Counted from the first letter of the stretch, positions 1-8,939 are shown. The stretch: 64,000 bases of DNA from Fibrobacterota bacterium (GCA_023459055.1 JAEWVR010000013.1:1-64000); one strand, 5' to 3'. Translations and numbers: made by a program. The notes: a model not told the origin generated them from the letters alone.

Positions 1-43
1 CGCCAGCGTTCGTTCTGAGCCAGGATCAAACTCTCCGTAAGAG
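1..43 (-). rRNA. rrs: 16S rRNA gene, 5' tip only
   Basis: The reverse complement of the first bases reads AGAGTTTGATCCTGGCTCAG, the universal start of bacterial 16S rRNA, at about 15-34, continuing into AACGAACGCTGGCG. The gene therefore runs out of the window to the left and only about 40 nt are present. The mature 5' end near 43 is estimated from the usual distance to AGAGTTTG. It is preceded by a boxA and tandem promoters. Confidence 0.97.
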
Positions 44-116
44 AATTTAATCTTAACTATTTTTCATTTACTTAACTTAATCAAAGTTCAGAGAACCCGA
101 TCACACACATCAAAAA

Positions 117-128
117 TTTCAAAGAACA
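117..128 (-). promoter_or_regulatory. boxA antitermination element of the rRNA leader
   Basis: The minus strand reads TGTTCTTTGAAA about 75 nt upstream of the 16S start. This is the usual boxA form, bound by NusB-S10, that keeps Rho from terminating rRNA transcription. It lies between the near promoter and the 16S gene, as expected. The same 11 bases recur between rpsG and fusA in this window. Confidence 0.75.
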
Positions 129-195
129 TTTATAAATCAAACTCACAGACTACTCTATATTGTTGTTTGCAAGCTTCATTTTCAAAGAGGTCTCT

Positions 196-224
196 AATAT
201 ACTACATCGAGAATTGAATGTCAA
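196..224 (-). promoter_or_regulatory. rRNA operon promoter (gene-proximal)
   Basis: The minus strand shows a perfect -35 TTGACA (219-224), a 17-nt spacer and -10 TATATT (196-201). Transcription would start near 189, giving a leader of about 145 nt that contains the boxA. An A/T-rich block lies upstream (225-260) and could act as an UP element. It is the best housekeeping-type promoter match in the window. Confidence 0.82.
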
Positions 225-383
225 ATTTATTTTAAAATTTTTTATTTATTTTTTTTAGTCGTTTTAAGTTATTACAAAGTAACACGTTACACTGTTTCAA
301 ACCCTAGCAGAACTCATTTTCTGCAAGACTTTTCTAACATTCCACTCATTCAAATTGAACACGTCTTTAACTGTTCGGGCTCT

Positions 384-411
384 AATATACTAATTTTTTT
401 CATCACCGCAA
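384..411 (-). promoter_or_regulatory. possible second (distal) rRNA promoter
   Basis: The block TAGTATATTAGAG around the -10 of the proximal promoter is repeated here on the minus strand (-10 TATATT at 384-389), followed by a GC-containing discriminator (AGAGCCCG). The -35 (TTGCGG, about 406-411) matches poorly. Tandem promoters are usual for rRNA operons, and the repeated -10 block is the main support. The rest of the gap to 812 is A/T-rich and shows nothing else I can name. Confidence 0.45.
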
Positions 412-812
412 ACACTTTTTTTAAAATCAAACACAATATATTGGGTATATATTCTTGAAATTTTTATACAACTTATAATAAATCATAGACTTAAACCTTA
501 GGATTCTTCTAAATAAAACTTTCGAATACACACCAGTGCAATTACAACCTACACTCAAACAAGTTTATATAGCCACAATACACTATGATCATCCCGCAGG
601 CTTATTATATATAGAATATTGCAGCTACTACCCTCCGGGTATCTTCCAGCTTACTATTCTGCAATTTCAATTATGCTATTATCATATATGAAAGAGACGC
701 TCGACTACAGTGAGGCTTATTACATAATCAGCATCAAGACATATGATCTCATCTGATTGTCAATCGCAAGGTTCGATATGACAGAGCTGACAGATAGGAC
801 GGGTAAAGACAA

Positions 813-1967
813 TTACACCCCGCCTTTGTCAGCTGGTGACATTTTCTGCACCTGCTCGAGCTTCCACTCAGCAAAGGTACCATCAAGAATATGCATTCTT
901 GCATTTTTAACAAGATTCATATAAAAATGAACATTGTGCAACGTCAACAAGCGAAGTGCCAGTATCTCTCCAGCCATGTAAAGATGACGGATATATGCCA
1001 TTCCAAAATTTCTGCATGCATAGCAATTACACTCTTTATCAATTGGTGAATTAAAATCCCTTGTGTATTTTGCATTTTTTACATTTACTTTACCTCTTGA
1101 CGAAAAAACAGAACCATTACGGGCATTACGCGTGGGAAGTACACAATCAAACATATCTATACCACGTTCTATACATTCAAGGATATCAATCGGAGTCCCG
1201 ACACCCATCAGATAGCGGGGTTTATTGACAGGAAGCAAGTCAGATCCGTAATTTACAACGTCGTAAGTAAGTTCAATTTTCTCTCCCACAGCAAGACCAC
1301 CAAGAGCATATCCAGGAAAATCCATTGCAACCATCTCGCGTGCACACTTTTCTCGTAGCTCCTTTATTGTCCCCCCCTGTACAATACCAAATAAAGCCTG
1401 CGGGTATCCGTGATGTAACGGTGTCTTTGCATGATGATCAACGCATCGCGCAGCCCACCGCAGCGTCCGTTCAACAGCCTGCACGATTGCCTTTGGTTCG
1501 GCATCCGATGGCGGACATTCATCAAAAGCCATAATTATATCTGCTCCAAGATTATGCTCAATCTCCATCACCCTTTCAGGTGAGAAAAAGTGACGTGAAC
1601 CATCAATATGCGACTGAAACCATACCCCCTCTTCAGTGATTTTTGATATATCACGAAGACTAAACACCTGAAACCCGCCACTATCGGTAAGCATCGCGCG
1701 GTTCCACGTTTCGAATTTGTGAAGCCCCCCTGCATCCCTGATCAGTTCATCCGTAGGACGAAGGTGAAGATGGTAGGTATTTGCAAGAATAATCTGCGCG
1801 CCACATTCCTCAAGCTCTGCTGGAGAAAGTGCCTTTACTGTTGCTTGAGTTCCAACAGGCATAAAAATGGGCGTTTCGATCATCTGATGCGGTGTAGTGA
1901 GCACACCAGCACGTGCTTTTGTTTGTCCGTCTTTTTTAAACAGCGAAAATGAAAATTCATTTGTCAT
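813..1967 (-). CDS. tgt: queuine/preQ1 tRNA-guanine transglycosylase
   Basis: Exchanges guanine 34 of GUN-anticodon tRNAs for preQ1, the entry step of queuosine modification. The product is 384 aa, about the family length. DSGGFQVFSL (residues 95-104) carries the general acid/base aspartate, DMFDCVLPTRNARNG the nucleophile region and tRNA-recognition loop, and the C-terminal CNCYAC with a later His forms the zinc site. I start at the ATG at 1967 because the protein then begins like other Tgt proteins (MTNEFSF...); the 31 codons further upstream look spurious. A possible ribosome site (GAGGTG) lies about 13 nt upstream, rather far. No neighbouring queuosine gene is present. Confidence 0.96.
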   Translation of the reverse strand: MTNEFSFSLFKKDGQTKARAGVLTTPHQMIETPIFMPVGTQATVKALSPAELEECGAQIILANTYHLHLRPTDELIRDAGGLHKFETWNRAMLTDSGGFQVFSLRDISKITEEGVWFQSHIDGSRHFFSPERVMEIEHNLGADIIMAFDECPPSDAEPKAIVQAVERTLRWAARCVDHHAKTPLHHGYPQALFGIVQGGTIKELREKCAREMVAMDFPGYALGGLAVGEKIELTYDVVNYGSDLLPVNKPRYLMGVGTPIDILECIERGIDMFDCVLPTRNARNGSVFSSRGKVNVKNAKYTRDFNSPIDKECNCYACRNFGMAYIRHLYMAGEILALRLLTLHNVHFYMNLVKNARMHILDGTFAEWKLEQVQKMSPADKGGV

Positions 1968-2494
1968 GGATATCTGCAGGCACCTCATAAAAATTAATAC
2001 ATTATATTTTATCTGCCAATTAATATACTTTTTGGCTCTCATTTTCCCGATTCGAATCATCGTTTATGTAGAATTTTTAACAGTGAATCACACTTAGCTT
2101 GCTTGCAAGAAAATACAATGAAAATGAATATGTGTTAGTTTATCTACAGATATTATAATAGACCTTTTACCGTAAACGATTCATTAATCACGATAAAAAA
2201 AACGTATATGTGTCTTTTATTAAACAAGTTAGAATCTATTTTAATTGTCCACTGGCGGAATCAACAAAAAATAAGTATATTAATGAATTGAGTAACTTCA
2301 AGATTTTTATTACCTTTGATAAAAAAAGTTACTTCCGGATTGATTCATCATCCCGCCTACAGGCACCGGAATCAGCTGATATTTCAAGGGAAAATCTGAC
2401 CAGAAATAAAATAAACCGACTTCAGGATGATCGGGTACTGCTTTCGGGTGGCACTTTGGCTTTTTCTTTTCCCTGAAGTTATGGGGGTATCAAC
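1968..2494. other. divergent intergenic region tgt / carbamoyltransferase
   Basis: This 527-nt gap lies between divergent genes, so promoters for both must be here. A TATAAT at 2154-2159 reads rightward but lacks a convincing -35, leaving a leader of about 330 nt for the downstream gene. An open frame from 2210 to 2476 has no ribosome site and no recognisable motif, so I do not call it. No riboswitch was recognised. Confidence 0.4.
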
Positions 2495-3421
2495 ATGATT
2501 CATTTACTAAACCTTAAAGACCATGACAGTTCATTTATCAACCAGATTCTTGATAAAGCATCAGAGATTAAACGTGATCCATCAAAATACGCAGAGGTCC
2601 TTAAATCAAAACGTATGTACATGCTTTTTCAAAAGACATCCACTCGAACTGCACTTTCTTTTGGTTTAGGCATGGTTGAGCTCGGCGGTGTTTATTTCTA
2701 CCAAAACTGGTGTGATAGCAATTTTGCAATCGGAGAGATTCAGGATGAAGTCCGGTATGTCGGGAGAAATGTTGACATAATTGTAGCACGTCTCAAGCTT
2801 AATGAAGATATTAACACAATGGCAAAGTATTCGACAGTACCGGTTATTAACGGGTGCTGTAACAAGTACCATCCTTGTCAGGCGCTTGCCGATTTGCTTA
2901 CAGTCAAAGAACTGTTCGGTACTCTGAAAGTAAAGATGCTCTATATCGGAGTCAGAAACAACGTTCTCAATTCACTCATGGAATCACTCCCGCGGGTGGG
3001 AGGACACCTTTATGCACTAACTCCAATAATCAACGGACCATCACATGATCAGGAACTTCTTGACATGGCAAAAGCTACCGGAAACTTTACTGATATTGAC
3101 AGTTCAATATCACGTACTGAACTTAAAAAACTTGTTGCAAGTGTTGATATAATCTACGTTGATAGCTGGGTAGACATGGAATTTTTTAATGATAAATCGT
3201 TTGAATCATTAAAAAACGAACGTATTTCACGCATGATGCCATTCCAGATCAACAGTGATCTTCTTGCAGGAAGCAAAGCAATCGTAATGCACGATATGCC
3301 GATTCATCCGACCTACGAGATCACCCGTGATGTTGTTGAGAAAAACATTGATGTAATTCTTCAGCAGGCAGAAAACAGACGCCATGCGCAGAATGGTATT
3401 CTGGCCACGCTGCTAAAATAA
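2495..3421 (+). CDS. ornithine/N-acylornithine carbamoyltransferase-like protein with variant active-site motifs
   Basis: A 308-aa member of the aspartate/ornithine carbamoyltransferase family. The carbamoyl-phosphate motif STRT (residues 49-52) and HPCQ (126-129) are intact, followed by NNVLNSL (155-161) in the second domain. The amino-acid side is altered: the usual HCLP is HDMP (266-269, the Cys position occupied by Asp267) and the ornithine SMG-loop DxWVSMG is DSWVDME (223-229). The convergent neighbour is argC, so a step of arginine synthesis is likely, perhaps on N-acetyl- or N-succinyl-ornithine rather than ornithine. Family certain, substrate not. The start ATG follows a G-rich stretch (ATGGGGG) that can serve as ribosome site. 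Confidence 0.85.
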   Translation: MIHLLNLKDHDSSFINQILDKASEIKRDPSKYAEVLKSKRMYMLFQKTSTRTALSFGLGMVELGGVYFYQNWCDSNFAIGEIQDEVRYVGRNVDIIVARLKLNEDINTMAKYSTVPVINGCCNKYHPCQALADLLTVKELFGTLKVKMLYIGVRNNVLNSLMESLPRVGGHLYALTPIINGPSHDQELLDMAKATGNFTDIDSSISRTELKKLVASVDIIYVDSWVDMEFFNDKSFESLKNERISRMMPFQINSDLLAGSKAIVMHDMPIHPTYEITRDVVEKNIDVILQQAENRRHAQNGILATLLK

Positions 3422-3429
3422 TTGACGGA

Positions 3430-3463
3430 CCGGTAGAGACAAGGCATGCCTTGTCTCTACCGG
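3430..3463. repeat. 34-bp perfect palindrome between convergent genes
   Basis: The half-site is CCGGTAGAGACAAGGCA and the second half is its exact complement, so the element has no loop (centre 3446/3447). It sits 8 nt past the stop of the carbamoyltransferase gene and 61 nt beyond the end of argC. Neither side has a T-run, so it is not a textbook intrinsic terminator. It may be a dispersed palindromic repeat, a transcription barrier for both converging genes, or both. Confidence 0.8.
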
Positions 3464-3524
3464 ATCAAACTATATCGATATCCATATATAAATAATTGAT
3501 ACCGAAATTCGGAAAAATCAACTA

Positions 3525-4472
3525 TCACTCAAGCCCAAGCCCTTCATCGAAGCCCAGCATAAGATTCATATTCTGAACTGCAGCACCTGATGCACCTTTT
3601 CCGAGATTGTCAAGCCTTGACACGAGCATAATCTGATCATCGTGACCATACACAAATACCTGATTCAGGTTTGTACCATTGACACCCTGCGGATCAAGAA
3701 AGCCACCATCAAGCAGCGTCTCATCATTAACCTGCATCACCTTTACAAAACGTTCACCGGCATAATACTCATTGTAAAGATCACCCAGATACCCCGGTGT
3801 AACATTCTTTACGTTGCAAAGATATGGCAGCAGTGGAACCATCACGATCATTCCCTTGTAATAATTACCAACTGAAGGCGAAAATACCGGTGGCCTGTCA
3901 AGCAGTCCATGAATTTTCATCTCTGGAGCGTGTTTGTGTTTTAATCCAAATGCATACGGTCTGGCCATCAGATGGTTATGCGGTGCCCCAGGTGCTTCAT
4001 AGGTAGCAATCAGTTTTTTACCACCCCCACTATACCCGCTGACAGCATGACACGTAAGCGGGTAGTTTGAACTGATAATGCCTTTTTCAACAAGCGGCCT
4101 CACAAGCAGCACAAATCCGGTCGGATAACATCCCGGATTTGATACCCGCTTAGCATTGCGGATTTTATCCCGCTGCCCCTTGCACATCTCCGGTAACCCG
4201 TACACCCAGTCCGGATCGGTTCTAAATGCCGTACTTGCATCAATCAGCCGTGTTTTTGGATTTGTGGTCATTGCAGCAGCTTCTTTAGATGCAGCGTCGG
4301 GAAGACACAAAAATGCTACATCAGCTTCATTAAGAATGCGTTGCCGCTCTAATGAGTCTTTCCGTTTATCAGGATCAATCTTTAAGATCTCGATATTGGA
4401 ATGTTTCTCTAACCGTTCATTAATCTGCAGCCCGGTTGTTCCCTCCTGACCATCAACATACACCTTAAACAT
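3525..4472 (-). CDS. argC: N-acetyl-gamma-glutamyl-phosphate reductase, short type
   Basis: Third step of arginine synthesis: NADPH reduction of N-acetylglutamyl phosphate to the semialdehyde. The 315-aa product is the short class of ArgC (around 310 aa). Visible features are the Rossmann start GQEGTTGLQI (8-17), the catalytic cysteine in SNPGCYPTG (Cys115), and HAVSGYSGGGKK. AAAGGAT precedes the ATG at a normal distance. It converges on the carbamoyltransferase gene across the 3430-3463 palindrome. Confidence 0.95.
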   Translation of the reverse strand: MFKVYVDGQEGTTGLQINERLEKHSNIEILKIDPDKRKDSLERQRILNEADVAFLCLPDAASKEAAAMTTNPKTRLIDASTAFRTDPDWVYGLPEMCKGQRDKIRNAKRVSNPGCYPTGFVLLVRPLVEKGIISSNYPLTCHAVSGYSGGGKKLIATYEAPGAPHNHLMARPYAFGLKHKHAPEMKIHGLLDRPPVFSPSVGNYYKGMIVMVPLLPYLCNVKNVTPGYLGDLYNEYYAGERFVKVMQVNDETLLDGGFLDPQGVNGTNLNQVFVYGHDDQIMLVSRLDNLGKGASGAAVQNMNLMLGFDEGLGLE

Positions 4473-4860
4473 GACTTATCCTTTCAGGTGATAAACGTAT
4501 CACTTATTTCTAACAATCTCACCTTTCAATTATCCATAATCCACAATTGAGTCGTTATGCGTTGCTTAACCCCGGAATTTTGGATTATAAAATAGATTAT
4601 TATCTGGCAGATGTAAAAATAGATCGTAAACAGGCTTATTTGTTGTGAATTGATACAAATTTTAATGATTTTAACGAATTTCTATGTTATTACTATATTA
4701 CAAAGCTATTTTAGATAGTTATATGTGTGTGTATTTTGGAATGATGAGATCGGTGCAATAGTAATCTCAATAGTGGTATATTCAGTGACACATCTATACA
4801 AATCAATAAATTGAACATACCACCCACTTATTGTACACTCTCAGCGAATAAGGAATTGTA
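4473..4860. other. divergent intergenic region argC / dxs
   Basis: This A/T-rich 388-nt gap separates divergently transcribed argC and dxs and should hold both promoters. I see no -35/-10 pair good enough to mark, no ARG-box palindrome I can defend, and no small gene. Confidence 0.35.
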
Positions 4861-6741
4861 GTGACAAAAAACCTTCTGGATTCAATACAGAGTCCTGTTG
4901 ATCTGCGGAATTTATCTCCTGATAAACTGCCGAAAGTTGCATCCGAAATCCGCGAGCTGATGATAGATGTTGTCAGTAAATGCGGCGGTCACCTTGCTCC
5001 AAGTCTTGGTACCGTAGAGCTTACACTTGCATTACATTATGTTTTCAACACACCTACTGATAAATTGGTATGGGATGTGGGACATCAGGCATATACCCAC
5101 AAAATCCTGACCGGACGAAAAGACGTATTTCATACATTGCGTCAGTATGGCGGTATCAGTGGATTTCCCCGTGTTTCTGAAAGCGAATATGACACAATAT
5201 CGGTCGGGCACGCATCGACTTCAATAAGCGCTGCGTTGGGTATGGCGATGGGCCGTGATATCAATCATGAGAATCATTCTGTGGTTGCAATTATTGGTGA
5301 TGGTTCTTTAAGTGGCGGCCTTGCACTGGAGGGGCTTAACAATACCGGTTCCAGTTCCACAAACATGACCATCATTTTAAATGATAATGAAATGTCAATT
5401 TCAAAAAATGTTGGAGCCATATCGCGATATCTCACTCGGGTACTGACCGATAAACGCTACAATAAGATCAAAACAGAGATCTGGGACCGCCTCGGAACAA
5501 CCGGTGTTGGAAAAGGAATCAGAAGCCTTGTCAGCAGCATCGATGACGTTGTCAAGCACCTTGTCATTCCAGGTAAACTTTTTGAGGACATGGGCCTGCG
5601 TTACCTTGGACCTATTGATGGTCACAACATTAACAGCATGATTGACATTTTTAAATTTGTCAAGAATGCAAACGGTCCGCAGCTTGTTCATGTCATTACA
5701 AAAAAGGGAAAAGGCTACAGTTTCGCAGAAAATGATGCAACCAAGTATCATGGCGTCGGAAGCTTTACACGTGAAACCGGGGATGTCATCAAGATTGCAT
5801 CACAGACCCCTACTTTCAGTGATGTTTTCGGAAAGACAATTGTCGAAATTGCACGCAGACGTGACGACATTGTAGCAATCACCGCTGCAATGCGTGACGG
5901 TACAAAGTTGACTGATTTCAGCAAAGAATTTCCGGATCGGTTCTTCGACGTCGGAATCGCAGAATCGCATGCAGTGACCTTTGCAGCTGGGCTGGCAACA
6001 AAAGGCTTAATACCGGTTGTTGCGCTCTATTCAACTTTCCTGCAACGAGCTTTTGATCAGATGGTTCACGACGTGGCGCTTGACAAACACCATGTTGTTT
6101 TCTGCATTGACAGAGCAGGTCTTGTCGGTGATGACGGCCCGACACATCACGGGATGTTTGATTTATCATTTACCAGATCAATTCCCGATGTTGTCATTAT
6201 GGCACCACGCAATGAAAATGAGCTCCGCCACATGCTCAACACTGCAGTTGAAAGTATTAAAGGTCCTGTAGTTATCAGGTATCCGCGAGGAGGCGGTTCA
6301 GGAATAGCACTTGATACAGAGCTGCGAAAAATTCCAATCGGTGTACCACAAGTTATTACCGAGGGTAAAAAAATTGCGATCGTTTCTATAGGTGACTTTT
6401 TTTCCAAAGCTGAAAAAGTCAGGACAATTCTCAAGGAAAAAGGGTTTTCCCCCGCACTTATTGATGCGCAGTTTGTAAAGCCACTTGACCATACATTCTA
6501 TCAGATGCTGTTTAGAGAGTATGAATTTATCGTTACCCTGGAAAACAACTCGCTTGCGGGAGGTTTCGGATCGGCGTTACTTGAGCTGGCAGAAACTCTC
6601 GAACTCAAAACAACTCCGGTATTCATCAGGTTTGGTTTACCGGACGCATTTGTTACTCATGGAGATCTGAAATTACTTCACCAAAATAACGGTCTTGATG
6701 AAAATTCAATTGTGGAGAGGATTTTACGAAGAGTCTCTTAA
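4861..6741 (+). CDS. dxs: 1-deoxy-D-xylulose-5-phosphate synthase
   Basis: Condenses pyruvate and glyceraldehyde-3-phosphate with thiamine diphosphate, the first step of the MEP isoprenoid route and a source of thiamine and pyridoxal precursors. The 626-aa length is typical. GDGSLSGGLALEGLNN is the TPP/Mg motif (GDG...NN). VWDVGHQAYTHKILTGR is the conserved N-terminal block, and DRAGLVGDDGPTHHG lies in the middle domain. The start is GTG at 4861, with AAGGA a few bases upstream. It stands alone, followed by a repeat element rather than by other MEP genes. Confidence 0.97.
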   Translation: MTKNLLDSIQSPVDLRNLSPDKLPKVASEIRELMIDVVSKCGGHLAPSLGTVELTLALHYVFNTPTDKLVWDVGHQAYTHKILTGRKDVFHTLRQYGGISGFPRVSESEYDTISVGHASTSISAALGMAMGRDINHENHSVVAIIGDGSLSGGLALEGLNNTGSSSTNMTIILNDNEMSISKNVGAISRYLTRVLTDKRYNKIKTEIWDRLGTTGVGKGIRSLVSSIDDVVKHLVIPGKLFEDMGLRYLGPIDGHNINSMIDIFKFVKNANGPQLVHVITKKGKGYSFAENDATKYHGVGSFTRETGDVIKIASQTPTFSDVFGKTIVEIARRRDDIVAITAAMRDGTKLTDFSKEFPDRFFDVGIAESHAVTFAAGLATKGLIPVVALYSTFLQRAFDQMVHDVALDKHHVVFCIDRAGLVGDDGPTHHGMFDLSFTRSIPDVVIMAPRNENELRHMLNTAVESIKGPVVIRYPRGGGSGIALDTELRKIPIGVPQVITEGKKIAIVSIGDFFSKAEKVRTILKEKGFSPALIDAQFVKPLDHTFYQMLFREYEFIVTLENNSLAGGFGSALLELAETLELKTTPVFIRFGLPDAFVTHGDLKLLHQNNGLDENSIVERILRRVS

Positions 6742-6754
6742 CGTAATGCGATCA

Positions 6755-6998
6755 GCCCCTAAATCCCGCCTCAACACGCCCCCTAAATCCCCCGCAGGGG
6801 GACTTGAAGATAATCCGAACTTTATTACTAGGCTATTTTAAAAGTCCCCCTGCGGGGGATTTAGGGAGCGCGTCTCCTGTTGTGGCAATGTTAAGTTAAC
6901 GACATTGGCAGGAGATGCGCACGGCATTGTGCACGAGAGGATACCACTCTTACTTTGTAAACACTACGTTAACGACATTTGAGGGGGATTTTGGGGCG
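6755..6998. repeat. nested inverted-repeat element (MITE-like)
   Basis: Two arms of 24 nt are exact reverse complements (6781-6804 and 6843-6866; core CCCTAAATCCCCCGCAGG) around a 38-nt spacer. A weaker outer pair of the same family flanks them (6755-6770 and 6981-6998). Inside lie a second inverted repeat (CTCCTG...CAGGAG, about 6873-6914) and a 12-nt direct repeat GTTAACGACATT (6895-6906, 6968-6979). No ORF is present. Such short palindromic families are dispersed repeats in many genomes; here it may also end dxs transcription. Confidence 0.75.
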
Positions 6999-7102
6999 TT
7001 CAGTTGCATATATCAACGTTAGATTAGTACCATCAGGGATGGCCAAACAGGGCTTTCCTTACAGAATGTTGTGACAGCAGATTCAAACATAGTACAGGTT
7101 AC

Positions 7103-7128
7103 ATTACCCATATAATTATATGGGTAAT
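7103..7128. terminator. 26-bp palindrome after the flagellin genes
   Basis: ATTACCCATATAATTATATG and the bases that follow form a perfect 26-nt palindrome, 22 nt past the stop of the last flagellin gene. No T-run follows on either strand, so it could be an mRNA-stabilising 3' hairpin or a weak terminator. Confidence 0.5.
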
Positions 7129-7150
7129 ATTGTTACACTACCCCTGCCGG

Positions 7151-7975
7151 TTAAAAATTCAGCACCTTGACGATCGATGCCCTCACCATATTTGCCTGTG
7201 CCATCATGGATGCGGTCGATTGATGCTGTATGGATCTCTTTGTCGCAAGCGCCATTTCCCGTCCAGCATCAATATCCACGATATTCGACTCTGCAGATTT
7301 TGTTGCTGTGATTTTTGTACTAACAAGATTATACTGTGCTTTTATTCCACGGGAATATGCAGAAACAGATGCGAGGTACGATCCTGCTTTGTCAAGTTCT
7401 GCCTGAACACTATTGGCATCTGCCTGATAATTTCCACTTCCAATTGTCAATCCCGATGCATCCGCAACCTGTGCTTCGCTGAAATCAACTGAGAAAATCT
7501 GTGACAAGTCTTTGGGATCGAGGTTTACTTTTTTAAGAGAACCGGTAACCGATGTGTCTGCAACAAGTTTTTTACCATCATAGTAGCCGTTTTCTATCGC
7601 ATTGGCGACGATGTCTCTTGTTGCATTAAATTCTGCTATAATAGCCGCCTTATCCTCAGCGGTTACATTTTCTTTATAGTATTCATCAACAAGTGTCCGC
7701 ATTTGGTTCATGCCATCAAACACCTGCTCACCGATATGTGATGCAACATCAAGCATAGCCGATGTTTCTGCGACATCGGTTCGCACTCTGTCAAAGTCGG
7801 TATATTCGCGTTTGTAATTTTTTGCGTGGAAATAATCGGTGATATTATCAAACGGGCTTTCCACCCTTTTACCTGATGCGACTTTTGTAAGCGAATCTGA
7901 GAGCTGGTTTTCTACCGTTTTGAAAAAAGCACTGAGACGCCCCGTAAGCACCGTCATTGGTGTACTGGTCAACAT
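7151..7975 (-). CDS. flagellin (copy 1 of 3)
   Basis: A 274-aa short flagellin, built of the conserved D0/D1 ends with little variable centre. The N-terminus has the NQLSDSLTKVASGKRV helix typical of flagellin, and the C-terminus ends with a helix of the MAQANMVRASIVKVLNF kind. I choose the ATG at 7975 because GGGAGG lies 7 nt upstream; the open frame extends 13 codons further with no ribosome site. Its mRNA leader shares two motifs with copy 3. It is the most divergent of the three, with a different start (MLTSTPMTV versus MIG...). Confidence 0.88.
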   Translation of the reverse strand: MLTSTPMTVLTGRLSAFFKTVENQLSDSLTKVASGKRVESPFDNITDYFHAKNYKREYTDFDRVRTDVAETSAMLDVASHIGEQVFDGMNQMRTLVDEYYKENVTAEDKAAIIAEFNATRDIVANAIENGYYDGKKLVADTSVTGSLKKVNLDPKDLSQIFSVDFSEAQVADASGLTIGSGNYQADANSVQAELDKAGSYLASVSAYSRGIKAQYNLVSTKITATKSAESNIVDIDAGREMALATKRSIQHQSTASMMAQANMVRASIVKVLNF

Positions 7976-7980
7976 AAACA

Positions 7981-8040
7981 CCTCCCTTGTGTAACCGATA
8001 ACCATCCCTGGCACGTGCTGACCCTATTGCAGAGCTTCCC
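7981..8040 (-). promoter_or_regulatory. conserved flagellin mRNA leader (copy 1)
   Basis: Two blocks of the minus strand are identical to the leader of flagellin copy 3: the 14-mer TTACACAAGGGAGG (7981-7994) containing the ribosome site, and the 11-mer GGGAAGCTCTG (8030-8040). The spacing is 35 nt here and 29 nt in copy 3. AGGGA within the ribosome site fits the CsrA core ANGGA, so leader-level control is plausible but inferred. Confidence 0.5.
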
Positions 8041-8111
8041 CAAGCCGCGTTAAGGTAAACGTGTCACTGGTATTCCTTTAATGTACTATGTGCGTTCTAC
8101 ATGTTACCTTC

Positions 8112-8921
8112 CTACAATCCATAGAGCGAAATCATATTTCCCTGCATGATATTTGCCTGAGCGATCATTGCACCGACAGCTTCATGACGAATCGACCTGT
8201 CAATCACTTCTGCTGTTACCTTAGCTTCATCAATGCCGGTAATCAGTGATTTCACTGCTTCCTTATTGTTAACAATCAGCCCTAACAGTTCCATTTGACG
8301 ATCGATTATCGCGTTGTAGCTTTTTGATTCCGACAGATACGTCAGTGCATTGCCGATTTCGGTATCAATTCCGTTTGTATCTGTCATCGTTGTGACATTG
8401 AACGTGTCAATCGACGATTCGTTTGCAACAACCGAAAATCCTATTGTCAATTGACCCTGGTTTTGAGGATCAAGAGAAACCTTTTTCAATTCTGTTCCTG
8501 CCTGCATTATCAGTGTACTGTCAACATACGCATTTTGCAAAGAACTTACGATAGTATCCTGTAGCGATTCGAATCCGGCTCTGTATTCCGCAAGCTTTAC
8601 CGGATCATTATTTCCGGCAGCTTCACTGATATAGTCATCAGCGATCTTTTTCATTTTCAGGAGGTTCTGGTAAACAGCACTTCCACTCTCAATAGCCGCA
8701 GATGTAATCGTTTTAGTATCAGCCAGTTTAATCCTTACATCCTCATACCCCTTTATGTCAATCTCAAGATTGACCTTTTGAATATAGGCATGAATGTCTT
8801 CCTGTGCTGACTGGAATTTTTTACCGGACGCAAGTTTTCCCATTGCGTCTGATAGAGCAGTTGTCGAGTCTCTGTAGATACCGGATAAACCGGCCATTAT
8901 TTGGGTGTTGTTACCTATCAT
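8112..8921 (-). CDS. flagellin (copy 2 of 3)
   Basis: A 269-aa short flagellin: N-terminal coiled coil with TALSDAMGKLASGKKFQSA, a central region of about 80 residues unlike its neighbours, and the C-terminal helix EAVGAMIAQANIMQGNMIS. I start at the ATG at 8921 (MIGNNTQ), matching MIGGVN of copy 3; a GTG two codons earlier is the alternative. The ribosome site is weak, and the 14-mer/11-mer leader motifs of copies 1 and 3 are missing. Instead an 11-bp stem-loop sits just upstream. Confidence 0.88.
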   Translation of the reverse strand: MIGNNTQIMAGLSGIYRDSTTALSDAMGKLASGKKFQSAQEDIHAYIQKVNLEIDIKGYEDVRIKLADTKTITSAAIESGSAVYQNLLKMKKIADDYISEAAGNNDPVKLAEYRAGFESLQDTIVSSLQNAYVDSTLIMQAGTELKKVSLDPQNQGQLTIGFSVVANESSIDTFNVTTMTDTNGIDTEIGNALTYLSESKSYNAIIDRQMELLGLIVNNKEAVKSLITGIDEAKVTAEVIDRSIRHEAVGAMIAQANIMQGNMISLYGL

Positions 8922-8939
8922 ACGCACCAGCCGTTTCCA

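Noticed and set aside
2046..2062. GATTCGAATC resembling a tRNA T-loop near the tgt upstream region
   Set aside because: The flanking bases cannot form the 5-bp T-stem or an acceptor stem on either strand.
2210..2476. 88-codon open frame before the carbamoyltransferase gene
   Set aside because: GTG start without ribosome site, no motif, low-complexity composition; probably leader sequence.
8006..8029. TGGCAC...TTGC resembling a sigma-54 promoter
   Set aside because: The spacing is 12 nt instead of about 5, and it points away from the flagellin genes.
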